Assembly: GCA_903831305.1 (NCBI GenBank) | Contig: CAIKXE010000009.1 | Coordinates: 1-32,897 of the forward strand | Length of the DNA: 32,897 nucleotides | Source of the DNA: an uncultured bacterium | GTDB taxonomy: Bacteria > Patescibacteriota > Minisyncoccia > Phycocordibacterales > GWA1-40-21 | Direction of reading: 5' to 3' | Shown: positions 24,801 to 32,494 of the stretch, piece by piece | Numbering within the stretch: the stretch's first letter is position 1 | How the letters are laid out: each line of letters opens with the position of its first letter | Program-made: the position numbers and the translations under genes | Notes under the pieces: model-generated | Told to the model about the DNA's origin: nothing | What the model saw: the letters and a program-made list of their open reading frames with translations, nothing else | The model's database searches: none

Positions 24801-27425
24801 GGCATAAGAAACACTTGATGTGCCAGCCGGCTCAATGTCAATGTTCCACTGATCCGTGCCAGTACCGCCAGAGCGAGATAAAATTATTTCATGGCCGCTC
24901 GTTCCTGTGATATTAAGCGCACCATTGATTGTCTGTGTACTACCACTTTCAAAAGCTAAAACCTTATCTGCCGTCACTGAAGTCAAATTATAAAAAGTGG
25001 TGTTTCCAGAAACAGTAGAGGTACCGGTTCCGCCAAACACTATTCTGGATGTTCCCGGCGTAAAGATTCCGCTTGCCCCAAGTGTCCAGTCACCACTCAC
25101 ACTAATAGCATTTGACCCTGGGACCAAAGTTCCTGCTGTCACTGTCAAACTACCAGCCAGAGTAGTGGTGGCATCTTGCAAAGCAAAAGTTCCCCCACTA
25201 CCATTTAATATTATATTATTAAAATTTTGTTCCCCGCTCGTTATACTTTTTGTTCCGCTCATGGCTGTGAAATCCACAGTTCCAGCATTGTGGGTAAATG
25301 TTCCGCTGGTTAATAACCAGGTGCCACCCACAGACATAGTACCGCTAGTACTGATGAGTGTCCCACCATTAATCGTCAAGTCATTTGATAATGTCACGGT
25401 GTGAGCTTGCTCATCCAGTGTCCCAGCCGTCACCAATAAATTTGCTACCGACAGATCTGCTGGTAAGGTGAAAGTTCCGCCTGTCCCATTTATTTTTAGT
25501 GTGGCATTAGTATAGGTCCAATCTTTAATATCCCTGGTGGTACCAGTTGCCACATATTCCACAGTTGAACCAGAATTAAGAACACTTGAACCGTTAGTTA
25601 TGGTCTCATCACCAGCCAGCCTTAAAGTGGCCCCACTTGCCACCGTCATAGCATTTGTGGTTGTTAGATTTTGTCCATTAAGACTAAATATTCCGGCATC
25701 AGTATTAACAGCATAAAAAGTTTTTGCTCCAGGTAAAGTAAATACTCCACCCACACCGTTGATTTTAAGTGTGGCATTTGTATAGGTCCAATTTTTAATA
25801 TCTCTGGTACTAGTGGTCGCGGTATATTCCACAGTAGAAGAAGCATTCAAGGTTGGCGCCGCTGGAAAAGTCCCTTGATCGCCGGTCAACTTCATAGTAC
25901 CAGCACTGGTTACCGCTGTCCCGCTGGATAAATTACAACCCCGAAAATCAATCACCCCACCATTGTTAATAGTTATGGCACCGTTTTGTGTCCAAGTACC
26001 TGATCCACAAGTGATATTTCCAGTATTACTTAATGCACCACCAGTGGTCGGCGAATCACCAACACTAAAACTTGTACCAGTAGCAACTGTCATAATAAGA
26101 TACGTTTGGGAAAGTGCCCACTTAACAGTTTTAAAGCTAGAATTAGGACCGATATTTAGATCAAAACCATAAGAGTTTCCAAGAGCGGGAATTTGCAAAT
26201 CAATATTGGGAGCAGTGATGGTTCCTGAGCCGGTATTGGTCATGGATATTCCATTAAACGTCCAGGTACCGGTGCCAGCGGTGATGGTCCCGGCATTACT
26301 TAGATAACCACCCGTAGAGGGTGAATCCCCCACGGTAAAGCTAGTGCCTGAGGCCACAGTAAAACTAATATAGTTTGCATACAGAGCCCACCCGACAGTT
26401 TTAAAATTTGAATTGGGGCCGATATCTATAGAGGCGGCTACTCCGCTACCTAAATTTGGAAAACGGAGATCAATATTAGGAGCAGTGATGGTTCCCGAGC
26501 CGGTATTGGTCATGGACCGGCCAGTAAAGGTCCAGGTACCGGTGCCAGCGGTGATGGTCCCGGCATTACTCAAGTTACCACCGGTTGATGGTGAGTCACC
26601 GACGGTAAAGCTAGTGCCTGAGGCTACGGTCATAACACGATAGTTTTGTGAAAGGGCCCAAATAACTGTTTTAAAGCCAGAATTAGGACCAATATCTATG
26701 GTAAAATCTACCGCGTTACCCAAAGCCGGAATCCGCAGATCAATGTTAGGAGCAGTGATGGTTCCTGAACCAGTATTGGTCATGGATGATCCATTAAACG
26801 TCCAGGTACCGGTGCCAGCGGTGATGGTCCCGGCATTACTTAGATAACCACCCGTAGAGGGTGAATCCCCCACGGTAAAGCTAGTATCAGCAGTTACATT
26901 AAAAGCCGTGGTATTAGCAGTCAAAGCCCAAGTTACCTTACCAATAGTCTGATTCGGAGCATCCAAGGTTTTTGCTCCACCAGTAAAACTCAGAGTCTCA
27001 CTGCCACCAGAGTATGTTCCGCCACTCACAGTAAAATTTCCCGATGAAGTAATAGTATATGTGCTAGGAGCAAAGGTACCGCTGGATTGAGTAAAACCCG
27101 TGACGGAGATAGACTTGCCAAGAGTGATGATTCCAGTATAACTAGAGCTGATAGTAAAAGTAGCTAAAGTACTTGACGCCGCCGTATCCCAGGTACAATC
27201 CTTGCTACCTGAGTTAAATACAATAACGTCATTATTCACCGGTGCGGTACCACCCCAGTTTGCGCCAGTAGAGGCATTGTTATCAGCTCCGCCACCAGTC
27301 CACGTTTTAGTGGCTGCACTGGCATTTCCCGCCAAAAAAAAGAGGCCAAAAAATACCCCGAGAATCACTAAATATTTTTTATTATTTTTAAAATAATTAT
27401 GCGTCATCTGCTTGAGGTAAATCAT
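21858..27425 (-). CDS. Giant secreted repeat protein (~1855-1878 aa): 90-aa tandem repeats and two Gly-rich modules
   Basis: Signal peptide 'YLVILGVFFGLFFLAGNASA', 'TKTWTGGGADNNASTGANWGGTAPVNNDVIVFNSG', four 'GDSPSTGGxLSNAGTITAGTGTWTFNG...' repeats, two 'LTIGGDLTVDGSINVDGKGY...YGGMGG...GSGGSVYI' modules. Likely start is ATG at 27425 (TAATG overlap with the upstream stop) or 27407, not the track start at 27494. Confidence 0.92.
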   Translation of the reverse strand: MIYLKQMTHNYFKNNKKYLVILGVFFGLFFLAGNASAATKTWTGGGADNNASTGANWGGTAPVNNDVIVFNSGSKDCTWDTAASSTLATFTISSSYTGIITLGKSISVTGFTQSSGTFAPSTYTITSSGNFTVSGGTYSGGSETLSFTGGAKTLDAPNQTIGKVTWALTANTTAFNVTADTSFTVGDSPSTGGYLSNAGTITAGTGTWTFNGSSMTNTGSGTITAPNIDLRIPALGNAVDFTIDIGPNSGFKTVIWALSQNYRVMTVASGTSFTVGDSPSTGGNLSNAGTITAGTGTWTFTGRSMTNTGSGTITAPNIDLRFPNLGSGVAASIDIGPNSNFKTVGWALYANYISFTVASGTSFTVGDSPSTGGYLSNAGTITAGTGTWTFNGISMTNTGSGTITAPNIDLQIPALGNSYGFDLNIGPNSSFKTVKWALSQTYLIMTVATGTSFSVGDSPTTGGALSNTGNITCGSGTWTQNGAITINNGGVIDFRGCNLSSGTAVTSAGTMKLTGDQGTFPAAPTLNASSTVEYTATTSTRDIKNWTYTNATLKINGVGGVFTLPGAKTFYAVNTDAGIFSLNGQNLTTTNAMTVASGATLRLAGDETITNGSSVLNSGSTVEYVATGTTRDIKDWTYTNATLKINGTGGTFTLPADLSVANLLVTAGTLDEQAHTVTLSNDLTINGGTLISTSGTMSVGGTWLLTSGTFTHNAGTVDFTAMSGTKSITSGEQNFNNIILNGSGGTFALQDATTTLAGSLTVTAGTLVPGSNAISVSGDWTLGASGIFTPGTSRIVFGGTGTSTVSGNTTFYNLTSVTADKVLAFESGSTQTINGALNITGTSGHEIILSRSGGTGTDQWNIDIEPAGTSSVSYARVSNSNASGLAIITQFSTDGGNNTNWTFPFSGPYIWDGSASTDWFTAANWDTNSVPTTTDDVIIDGGYTNAPTLSVIAGSVTIASLTIGSSTNSTTTLSYGTSTKRLIVTGNLTVGPYGVLTHTDNSTSETHALWVDVGGDFTLSTGGIINVDARGYDGGYGPGKGTIIYSGGAYGGLGSILFSASSSGVTYGSITAPINLGSGGRGGPSAGGGGGSVILNITGSIAVNGIVTAQGETVSGYGSGAGSGGSIYIRAATINGGGIIRSDGGDGTNTAGAGAGGGGRVSVVLDSGDFGSFSGIITALGGDNANVTNTYDAAAGTVYKETQAQGTNNGTLIIDNGNLVASSYITTPVTSSITELPSGPITLQNKGNLLIESGVTFSPLTNTITLSTTSTLQINSGGVVNLTGGTLTGDNNNSYLKINGGTFTTSDTFSYTNINLWLATSSTFNPATLFTVGSGAKFTTDVPQTFSGNVTVASGAVMSHSANGTTAQGEMYKVNLTIGGDLTVDGSINVDGKGYSTWYGPGAPTIGIYNGGSYGGMGGDFGSTGGTRHVYGSVTAPVNLGSGGYASAGGGAILLDVNGLTSISGTLSAGGLVSNGSDTGSGGSVYIITGTISGAGTLRANGGNRGNGGSGSGGRIAIILDGSQADFSGFGGASITAYGGSGNTNGAAGTVYKQTQAQGTNGGDLIINNNNISTASGIVTSISASTTDTTVGSFTLTASKAGKLTIDPGQTLTIQATGTPLTVGTGTTLINNGSLSLSGTTFTNAGTVTMSATSTTSYTGQADDSAVTMLNVAHGALNLNNTGTTFNLPATNFDVNGNLTITAGSLDVTASNYILKLAGDFINSAGAGGFVPRAGTVTLDGSNQSILGSSTFYNLTKSTTTAYTLTFGDDTTQTIGASGRLTLRGSSAGRMSLRTVSDNGTAKFNIDDNGSEAVAFVNVKDGTALHSITANQSIDSGGNTNWLFSSFVMWQFQDF
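26000..26900. repeat. Tandem 270-bp (90-aa) intragenic repeats
   Basis: 'ggagcagtgatg' occurrences end at 26220, 26490 and 26760, exactly 270 bp apart, in long near-identical flanks; a divergent further copy lies toward 26000. Confidence 0.9.
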
Positions 27426-29632
27426 TAAAACTCCGGTGACTGCGCGCCGAAAATATTTAAAGTAGAAGTACCCATAGTAGCGATGAAGGACCAAATATCA
27501 CATTTACTATTGGTCGTGGTTTGTGTGGGGGCACTGCCACCAGACCAAGCAATAGTTCCGGGCCAAGTGATAGTCCCCGGGGTGCCGGCATCTGGATTAC
27601 ACACCACCAGTTTCAAATTCTGCCCGGCTTCATAATTACTGAAAGTCATAGTGATACCCGTGGTGCTGATGCGCACTAGCTGTTGGTTCCCCTCTCGCCA
27701 GTTTATGGTCATAGAAGATCCGGCGCTCAGTATTTTCTCCGACACTCGTATGGACCCCGTAGCCACCGTTAATACATTTCCTGGAGTGGTAGTGCCAATA
27801 CCGACGTTGCCAGTAGTTGCTTGTAATGTCATTGCTATTGTATTATTGGCTTGAAATACAACATTTTTACCACGAATCATAATATCTTCCCAAGTACCAC
27901 CAGTTCTATTATAAGATTGAAAAATTGAAGCTCCACTACCAGTTGTGGCATCTCCAAGAAGGGCATTGTAATCCGTACCGTATCTCATCTCAAAACCTAC
28001 TCCTGAAGTTGGAAATGTAAAACTACTATTAGCAAGACCTGAAGCTCTAAAGATCCCACTTACTTCTAGTTTAGCTTGAGGTGCCGTCGTCCCAATCCCA
28101 ACGTTACCAACATTATCAATCCTCATTCGTTCTTGTTCTGTTACTGAACTGCTTGGTGTTGTTGAAAATGTTATTCTTCCAGGCATACTTGAATCGCTGA
28201 TAGTTGAACCATCAACTGCAAAGTCAATTCTCGCTCCCGGTCTATAAACTGTTCCTGTTGTAAAACCGTTACCTCTAAAATAGCCCAGGCTATCGCCATT
28301 TTGTACTATGGTAGGAGAAGTAAGTGTCCCTCTCGAGCGATATAAATTAAAGTTAGGACTTGCAGATGCATCAGTATTATTGGCACGATAAAATCCTCCT
28401 GCGGCAAGCCATTCGCCATCGTCTATATAAGAACCAACTGTCCCTCTGACAGATAATTTTGCCCCCGGACTCGCTGTCCCTATTCCTACATTACCATTTG
28501 CGCCGACGGTAAACAACCGAGAATTTGTAGAAGATGACAAAGCAAAAATATCCGCTGACCCCGCCGTGCCATAAATGTCCAATTTAGCTACTGGAGTGGT
28601 GGTCCCAATACCGACGTTGCCAAGATTATTTGTTCCATTGTGTTGTAAAATTACATTACCATAACTACCACCACCGGTAGCACGGTTTCCACCATAAATA
28701 TATATTGGTCCACCATTTTGATAATTTACCGCAGTACTCACCGCATCTGCACCAATAATTTTTGACACAGCCGGAAGTTCGTCATAATAAGGAGTCGGTG
28801 ACCCTTGTAAGATAAAGGCTCCATTATCAGCATGGGCATAACCGTGCAAAGACAAACTAGCACCAATACCAGTGTTCGAACCCCCTGTCATAAAAAATCC
28901 ATTAACATCCCAGGAAGTAATACCGTATCCAGGGTTGATATACATATTGCCACCAAACTTACTAGTACCTGCTACATCCAACTTGGCGCCCGGTGCCGCG
29001 GTGCCTATTCCCACATTGCCACTATTATAATAGATAGCACTACTGGTGGTAGCCGTCCATTTACTACCCGCAAACGCTATGCCATTTTGACGCAACGTCC
29101 CCGTAAAGTTCACGTCCCCCGCCACGGTCAGAGGGTAGCCCGGAGTGGTGGTCCCAATACCGACGTTGCCGCCGTTTGTTTGAAGCACCAAAGACCTCGT
29201 CGAAGAATCAGTGTCTATATAAGAAGGGCTATGTGCGGTATCAGCCCCTTTGGAATATCCAAAATTGAATATTGGAATACCAATAACACTTAACTTTTGT
29301 ATTATTTTTGATTCATTTATCGCATAATTGACCTCTAATGGTGCCCCCGGACTCGTTGTCCCAATACCGACGTTACCATTGGCCCAGGACAAGGTGGTGC
29401 TACCAGTAGAAGAAATCAGTTGGCGGGCGTTGGTGTCAATACTAAGAACTGGAGTGCCGGCATTATCTAAAATCCCTTGGCCCATAATACGCAGGCCCCC
29501 AGTGCCCGTGGCATAAGTAACGGCTATGCCGATACTGACAGAAATAACTGTGACAAAAATAACAGAAATAAGAGTCTTCACCCGGTAAGAGGCCGAACCG
29601 ACATTGTTTTTTTCTTTCTCAAAATCGCTCAT
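27425..29632 (-). CDS. Phage-tail-fibre-like surface protein with seven GNVGIGT repeats and a single N-terminal TM
   Basis: TM 'TLISVIFVTVISVSIGIAVTYA'. Seven copies of 'GNVGIGTxxPxxxLxV'. C-terminal 'GQNLKLVVCNPDAGTPGTITWPGTIAWSGGSAPTQTTTNSKCDIWSFIATMG' resembles phage tail proteins. Confidence 0.9.
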   Translation of the reverse strand: MSDFEKEKNNVGSASYRVKTLISVIFVTVISVSIGIAVTYATGTGGLRIMGQGILDNAGTPVLSIDTNARQLISSTGSTTLSWANGNVGIGTTSPGAPLEVNYAINESKIIQKLSVIGIPIFNFGYSKGADTAHSPSYIDTDSSTRSLVLQTNGGNVGIGTTTPGYPLTVAGDVNFTGTLRQNGIAFAGSKWTATTSSAIYYNSGNVGIGTAAPGAKLDVAGTSKFGGNMYINPGYGITSWDVNGFFMTGGSNTGIGASLSLHGYAHADNGAFILQGSPTPYYDELPAVSKIIGADAVSTAVNYQNGGPIYIYGGNRATGGGSYGNVILQHNGTNNLGNVGIGTTTPVAKLDIYGTAGSADIFALSSSTNSRLFTVGANGNVGIGTASPGAKLSVRGTVGSYIDDGEWLAAGGFYRANNTDASASPNFNLYRSRGTLTSPTIVQNGDSLGYFRGNGFTTGTVYRPGARIDFAVDGSTISDSSMPGRITFSTTPSSSVTEQERMRIDNVGNVGIGTTAPQAKLEVSGIFRASGLANSSFTFPTSGVGFEMRYGTDYNALLGDATTGSGASIFQSYNRTGGTWEDIMIRGKNVVFQANNTIAMTLQATTGNVGIGTTTPGNVLTVATGSIRVSEKILSAGSSMTINWREGNQQLVRISTTGITMTFSNYEAGQNLKLVVCNPDAGTPGTITWPGTIAWSGGSAPTQTTTNSKCDIWSFIATMGTSTLNIFGAQSPEF

Positions 29633-29712
29633 TTTTATATAAATATTTTCCCAATATAATTATTCCAAATTTCAAACCGGGCAAATCCCTTGCCTCTCAT
29701 AACTCAGTTATT

Positions 29713-29727
29713 ATTATACCATAGCTG
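29713..29727 (-). promoter_or_regulatory. Extended -10 promoter (CAGCTATGGTATAAT) upstream of the 735-aa gene
   Basis: TGn-TATAAT with a TTGTAT -35-like hexamer 16 nt upstream. Confidence 0.7.
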
Positions 29728-29781
29728 TATTTGTATACAACCACTTTTTGCACATTTCTTCTCTTTCTTCTCTTTCCCACC

Positions 29782-29802
29782 CGTCAACATACGACGTTGA
29801 CG
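29782..29802. repeat. Perfect inverted repeat CGTCAAC-ATACGAC-GTTGACG
   Basis: 7-bp perfect stem in the intergenic region. Confidence 0.7.
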
Positions 29803-29823
29803 TCTACCAAAAATAACTTACCA

Positions 29824-29851
29824 TTGACATAAAAAGCAGAACTGCTATACT
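29824..29851 (+). promoter_or_regulatory. Consensus-like sigma70 promoter directed to the plus strand
   Basis: TTGACA (29824-29829), 16-nt spacer, TATACT (29846-29851); no long plus-strand CDS downstream. Confidence 0.65.
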
Positions 29852-29861
29852 GTGTAGACAT

Positions 29862-29909
29862 ATGGCTTCGGCCTCGCCCCCACCGCAAGGTGGGGGCAAA
29901 ATATTTTAA
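29862..29909 (+). ncRNA. Candidate short structured transcript / micro-ORF (MASASPPPQGGGKIF*)
   Basis: Immediately downstream of the plus-strand promoter: GGC-TTCG-GCC (29864-29873), then GCCCCCACC-GCAA-GGTGGGGGC (29876-29897). Confidence 0.4.
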
Positions 29910-30298
29910 TCAAAAATCATCTTCTTCACTGATTTCATCAACTCCTGAAAAGTCTTATCTTCTAGCGTCTCAATCTTACGGATTAGTCTTTTTGTATCAA
30001 TTACCCTTATTTGAGACAAAACAGCAGTCGAATCTCTGCCTTCTATTTTTCCTAGATAAAAATAATACTTACCTATCTTTTTCTTACCAGTTAAACCAAC
30101 ACACAGAAAAGTATTTTTATTAAAACCCTTTATAACCAATACTGGTCGATCAAATTTCTGACCTGTACCATCCTGTTCAAAACCAACATTAACTCCTAAT
30201 GAGCACCACCAAATTTCTCTTTCATTGTAAAAAGGAAATTCTTGATTTGAATGGATACTTTTCTTTTCTAAATTCCACTTATCAAAATCTTTTTGCAT
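29906..30298 (-). CDS. PemK/MazF-family toxin-like protein
   Basis: 'YNEREIWWCSLGVNVGFEQDGTGQKFDRPVLVIKGFNKNTFLCVGLTGKKKIGKYYF ... AVLSQIRVIDTKRLIRKIETLEDKTFQELMKSVKKMI' matches the MazF/PemK pattern. Confidence 0.88.
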   Translation of the reverse strand: MQKDFDKWNLEKKSIHSNQEFPFYNEREIWWCSLGVNVGFEQDGTGQKFDRPVLVIKGFNKNTFLCVGLTGKKKIGKYYFYLGKIEGRDSTAVLSQIRVIDTKRLIRKIETLEDKTFQELMKSVKKMIFD

Positions 30299-30301
30299 TT
30301 A

Positions 30302-32398
30302 TTAAATATCCAGATTTGCGAGCTTGGCGTTGCTTTGGATGAAGGATTTGCGGGCAGGGACATCGGTCCCCATGAGCATATCAAACACTTTATCTGCCTC
30401 CTGACCATCAGAAATATGGACTTGCTTGAGCACGCGTTTTTCTGGATCCATAGTGGTCTCCCAGAGCTCCTCGGCATTCATTTCTCCAAGACCTTTATAA
30501 CGCTGAACATGTAGCTTTTCTACTTTTTTAGTTTTATCACCTTTCTGATTGTTCTCCTCCTCGGCCTCTTCTTCCTCCTCCTCCGGAATCGGCTCGCTAC
30601 CTTCTACTATCTCTACGTCCATGGGAATATCCTTACCAAAAATCTTGGTCTTTTCTTCCTCAGAATAAACATAGGTAATCTCTTTCCCTTTTTTTATTTT
30701 ATACAGTGGGGGCTGAGCAATATAAATGTAGCCACCTTCAATGAGCGGTCGGAAATAGCGGTAAAACAAAGTCAGCAAGAGGGTGCGAATATGCGCCCCG
30801 TCCACATCGGCATCGGTGGCAATAATCACTTTGTAATATCGCAACTTCTCCAGGCTAAAGGTATCACCAATGGCGGTGCCGAGAGCCAGCACCAAGTTTT
30901 TGATCTGCTCAGAACCAAGCATCCGGTCCAGGCGAGCGCGCTCAATGTTTAAAATCTTTCCACGCAAAGGTAATATAGCTTGAGTCTTCCTATCCCGGCC
31001 TGTCTTGGCGGTACCACCGGCCGAATCTCCCTCTACAATAAATAGTTCAGACTCCGTAGCATCATTGCTCTGGCAATCAGCCAGTTTTCCAGGGAGAGTC
31101 ATACCTTCCAGAGCCCCTTTACGCAAGATGGAGTCCTTGGCCGCTTTAGCGGCTTTTCTGGCCCGTAATGCCAAGGTCACTTTACTCACAATCGCCCGAG
31201 CATCCTCCGGATTCTCCTCCAGGAAGGCTTCAAAAGCGGTACCAAAAACATCCTCTACGGCACCACGAGCCTCCGTACTACCGAGCTTGGCTTTGGTCTG
31301 GCCCTCAAACTGAATCTCGCGGAGCTTGACGGACACCACGGCGGTCAAGCCTTCTAGCACATCATCTCCGGTAAAGTTGTCCTCGCTATCCTTGATAATA
31401 CCGTTCTTACGTCCATAACTATTTAAAATTCTAGTGAGTGAAGCCTTGAAGCCAGTGGTATGGGTACCACCCTCGGAGGTATAAATGTTGTTGGCAAAGG
31501 CCACCACGCGAGCGGAAATATCATCTACATATTGAAGTGCCACTTCCACAGACTCCACGCCTTCCACCTTCTTCTCCACATAGAAAATATTTTTATGAAT
31601 CGGTTTTTGGAACTGATTATAAAACTTGATGAGTGAATAAAGACCACCTTCAAAATAAAAAGTTTGTGATGGTGCCTCTACACCCAGATCTCGGAAATAA
31701 AAGACGTGAGCCTCGTCAAATTTCTCTGCAGTGTTACGAGCGTCAATCACGGAGATACGGAGACTCTTCACCAAGTAAGCTTGCTGACGCATATGAGAGA
31801 AAACTTTATTCCAGTCAAAGACCACGCCTTCCTTGAAAATAGTCTCATCTGGCTGGAAGAGAACGATGGTTCCGTGCTGTTTGGTGCTACCAATTTTTTT
31901 CACCGCGGCTTTACGCTTACCGCAAGAATATTCCTGCATATAAACACCACCATCCTTGTGAACGGTCACCTTCATATAGATAGACAAAGCATTTACCACT
32001 GAGGCACCCACGCCATGCAAACCGCCAGAGACTTTGTAACCCTCACCACCGAATTTACCTCCAGCGTGAAGCACGGTCATAATAGTTTCCAGAGCTGAGA
32101 CTTTGGTCTGTTTGTGAATATCCACCGGGATACCACGGCCGTTATCAGTGATTCGAACTTGGTTTTGCGGTAAGAGAACCACTTCAATATCATTGGCAAA
32201 ACCACCCATGGCTTCATCACGTGAGTTGTCAAAAATCTCCGTAATCAAATGGTGCAGACCATCGGGCCCCGTGGTACCAATATACATACCTGGACGGCGG
32301 CGCACTGGCTCTAGCCCTTCAAGCACGGTGATCTGCTCCGCCCCATAATGAGCCTCCTTCTCCTTTTTTACCTCTTTTTCTTCTTTTTCTTTGGCCAT
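30302..32398 (-). CDS. gyrB: DNA gyrase subunit B (type IIA topoisomerase ATPase/Toprim subunit)
   Basis: 'ITVLEGLEPVRRRPGMYIGTTGPDGLHHLITEIFDNSRDEAMGG', 'GGLHGVGASVVNALS', 'LPGKLADCQSNDATESELFIVEGDSAGGTAKTGRDRKTQAILPLRGKILNIE', 'IIATDADVDGAHIRTLLLTLFYRY', 'VQRYKGLGEMNAEELWETTMDP'. ParE versus GyrB is not strictly resolved. Confidence 0.96.
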   Translation of the reverse strand: MAKEKEEKEVKKEKEAHYGAEQITVLEGLEPVRRRPGMYIGTTGPDGLHHLITEIFDNSRDEAMGGFANDIEVVLLPQNQVRITDNGRGIPVDIHKQTKVSALETIMTVLHAGGKFGGEGYKVSGGLHGVGASVVNALSIYMKVTVHKDGGVYMQEYSCGKRKAAVKKIGSTKQHGTIVLFQPDETIFKEGVVFDWNKVFSHMRQQAYLVKSLRISVIDARNTAEKFDEAHVFYFRDLGVEAPSQTFYFEGGLYSLIKFYNQFQKPIHKNIFYVEKKVEGVESVEVALQYVDDISARVVAFANNIYTSEGGTHTTGFKASLTRILNSYGRKNGIIKDSEDNFTGDDVLEGLTAVVSVKLREIQFEGQTKAKLGSTEARGAVEDVFGTAFEAFLEENPEDARAIVSKVTLALRARKAAKAAKDSILRKGALEGMTLPGKLADCQSNDATESELFIVEGDSAGGTAKTGRDRKTQAILPLRGKILNIERARLDRMLGSEQIKNLVLALGTAIGDTFSLEKLRYYKVIIATDADVDGAHIRTLLLTLFYRYFRPLIEGGYIYIAQPPLYKIKKGKEITYVYSEEEKTKIFGKDIPMDVEIVEGSEPIPEEEEEEAEEENNQKGDKTKKVEKLHVQRYKGLGEMNAEELWETTMDPEKRVLKQVHISDGQEADKVFDMLMGTDVPARKSFIQSNAKLANLDI

Positions 32399-32449
32399 AA
32401 TTTTAAAAATTTACACTCCTTAAAAAAGTGCAACATTCTTTACCCCTTA

Positions 32450-32458
32450 ATTATACCA
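32450..32458 (-). promoter_or_regulatory. Extended -10 element (TGGTATAAT) upstream of gyrB
   Basis: Minus strand TTTGGTATAATTAAGG, about 50 nt upstream of the gyrB start. Confidence 0.5.
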
Positions 32459-32494
32459 AATATACTTCCAAAAAGAAAGGAGGAAATTAGGGGG

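Noticed and set aside
22459-25404. Many plus-strand ORFs antisense to the 1878-aa gene (e.g. 22459-22761, 22596-23006, 24997-25404)
   Set aside because: Val/Pro/Ser/Thr-rich translations produced by the complementary strand of Thr/Gly/Ser-rich repeats; no independent signals.
26000-26900. CRISPR-like regular repeats
   Set aside because: The 270-bp periodicity is in frame within a coding sequence; no short repeat/unique spacer pattern and no cas genes.
21858-27494. Start codon of the 1878-aa protein at 27494 as given by the ORF track
   Set aside because: Would overlap the upstream gene by ~70 nt; the TAATG overlap start at 27425 or the ATG at 27407 directly precedes a good signal peptide.
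16666-29632. Prophage interpretation of the fibre-like region
   Set aside because: No capsid, terminase, portal, integrase or lysis genes visible; proteins carry signal peptides or TM anchors.
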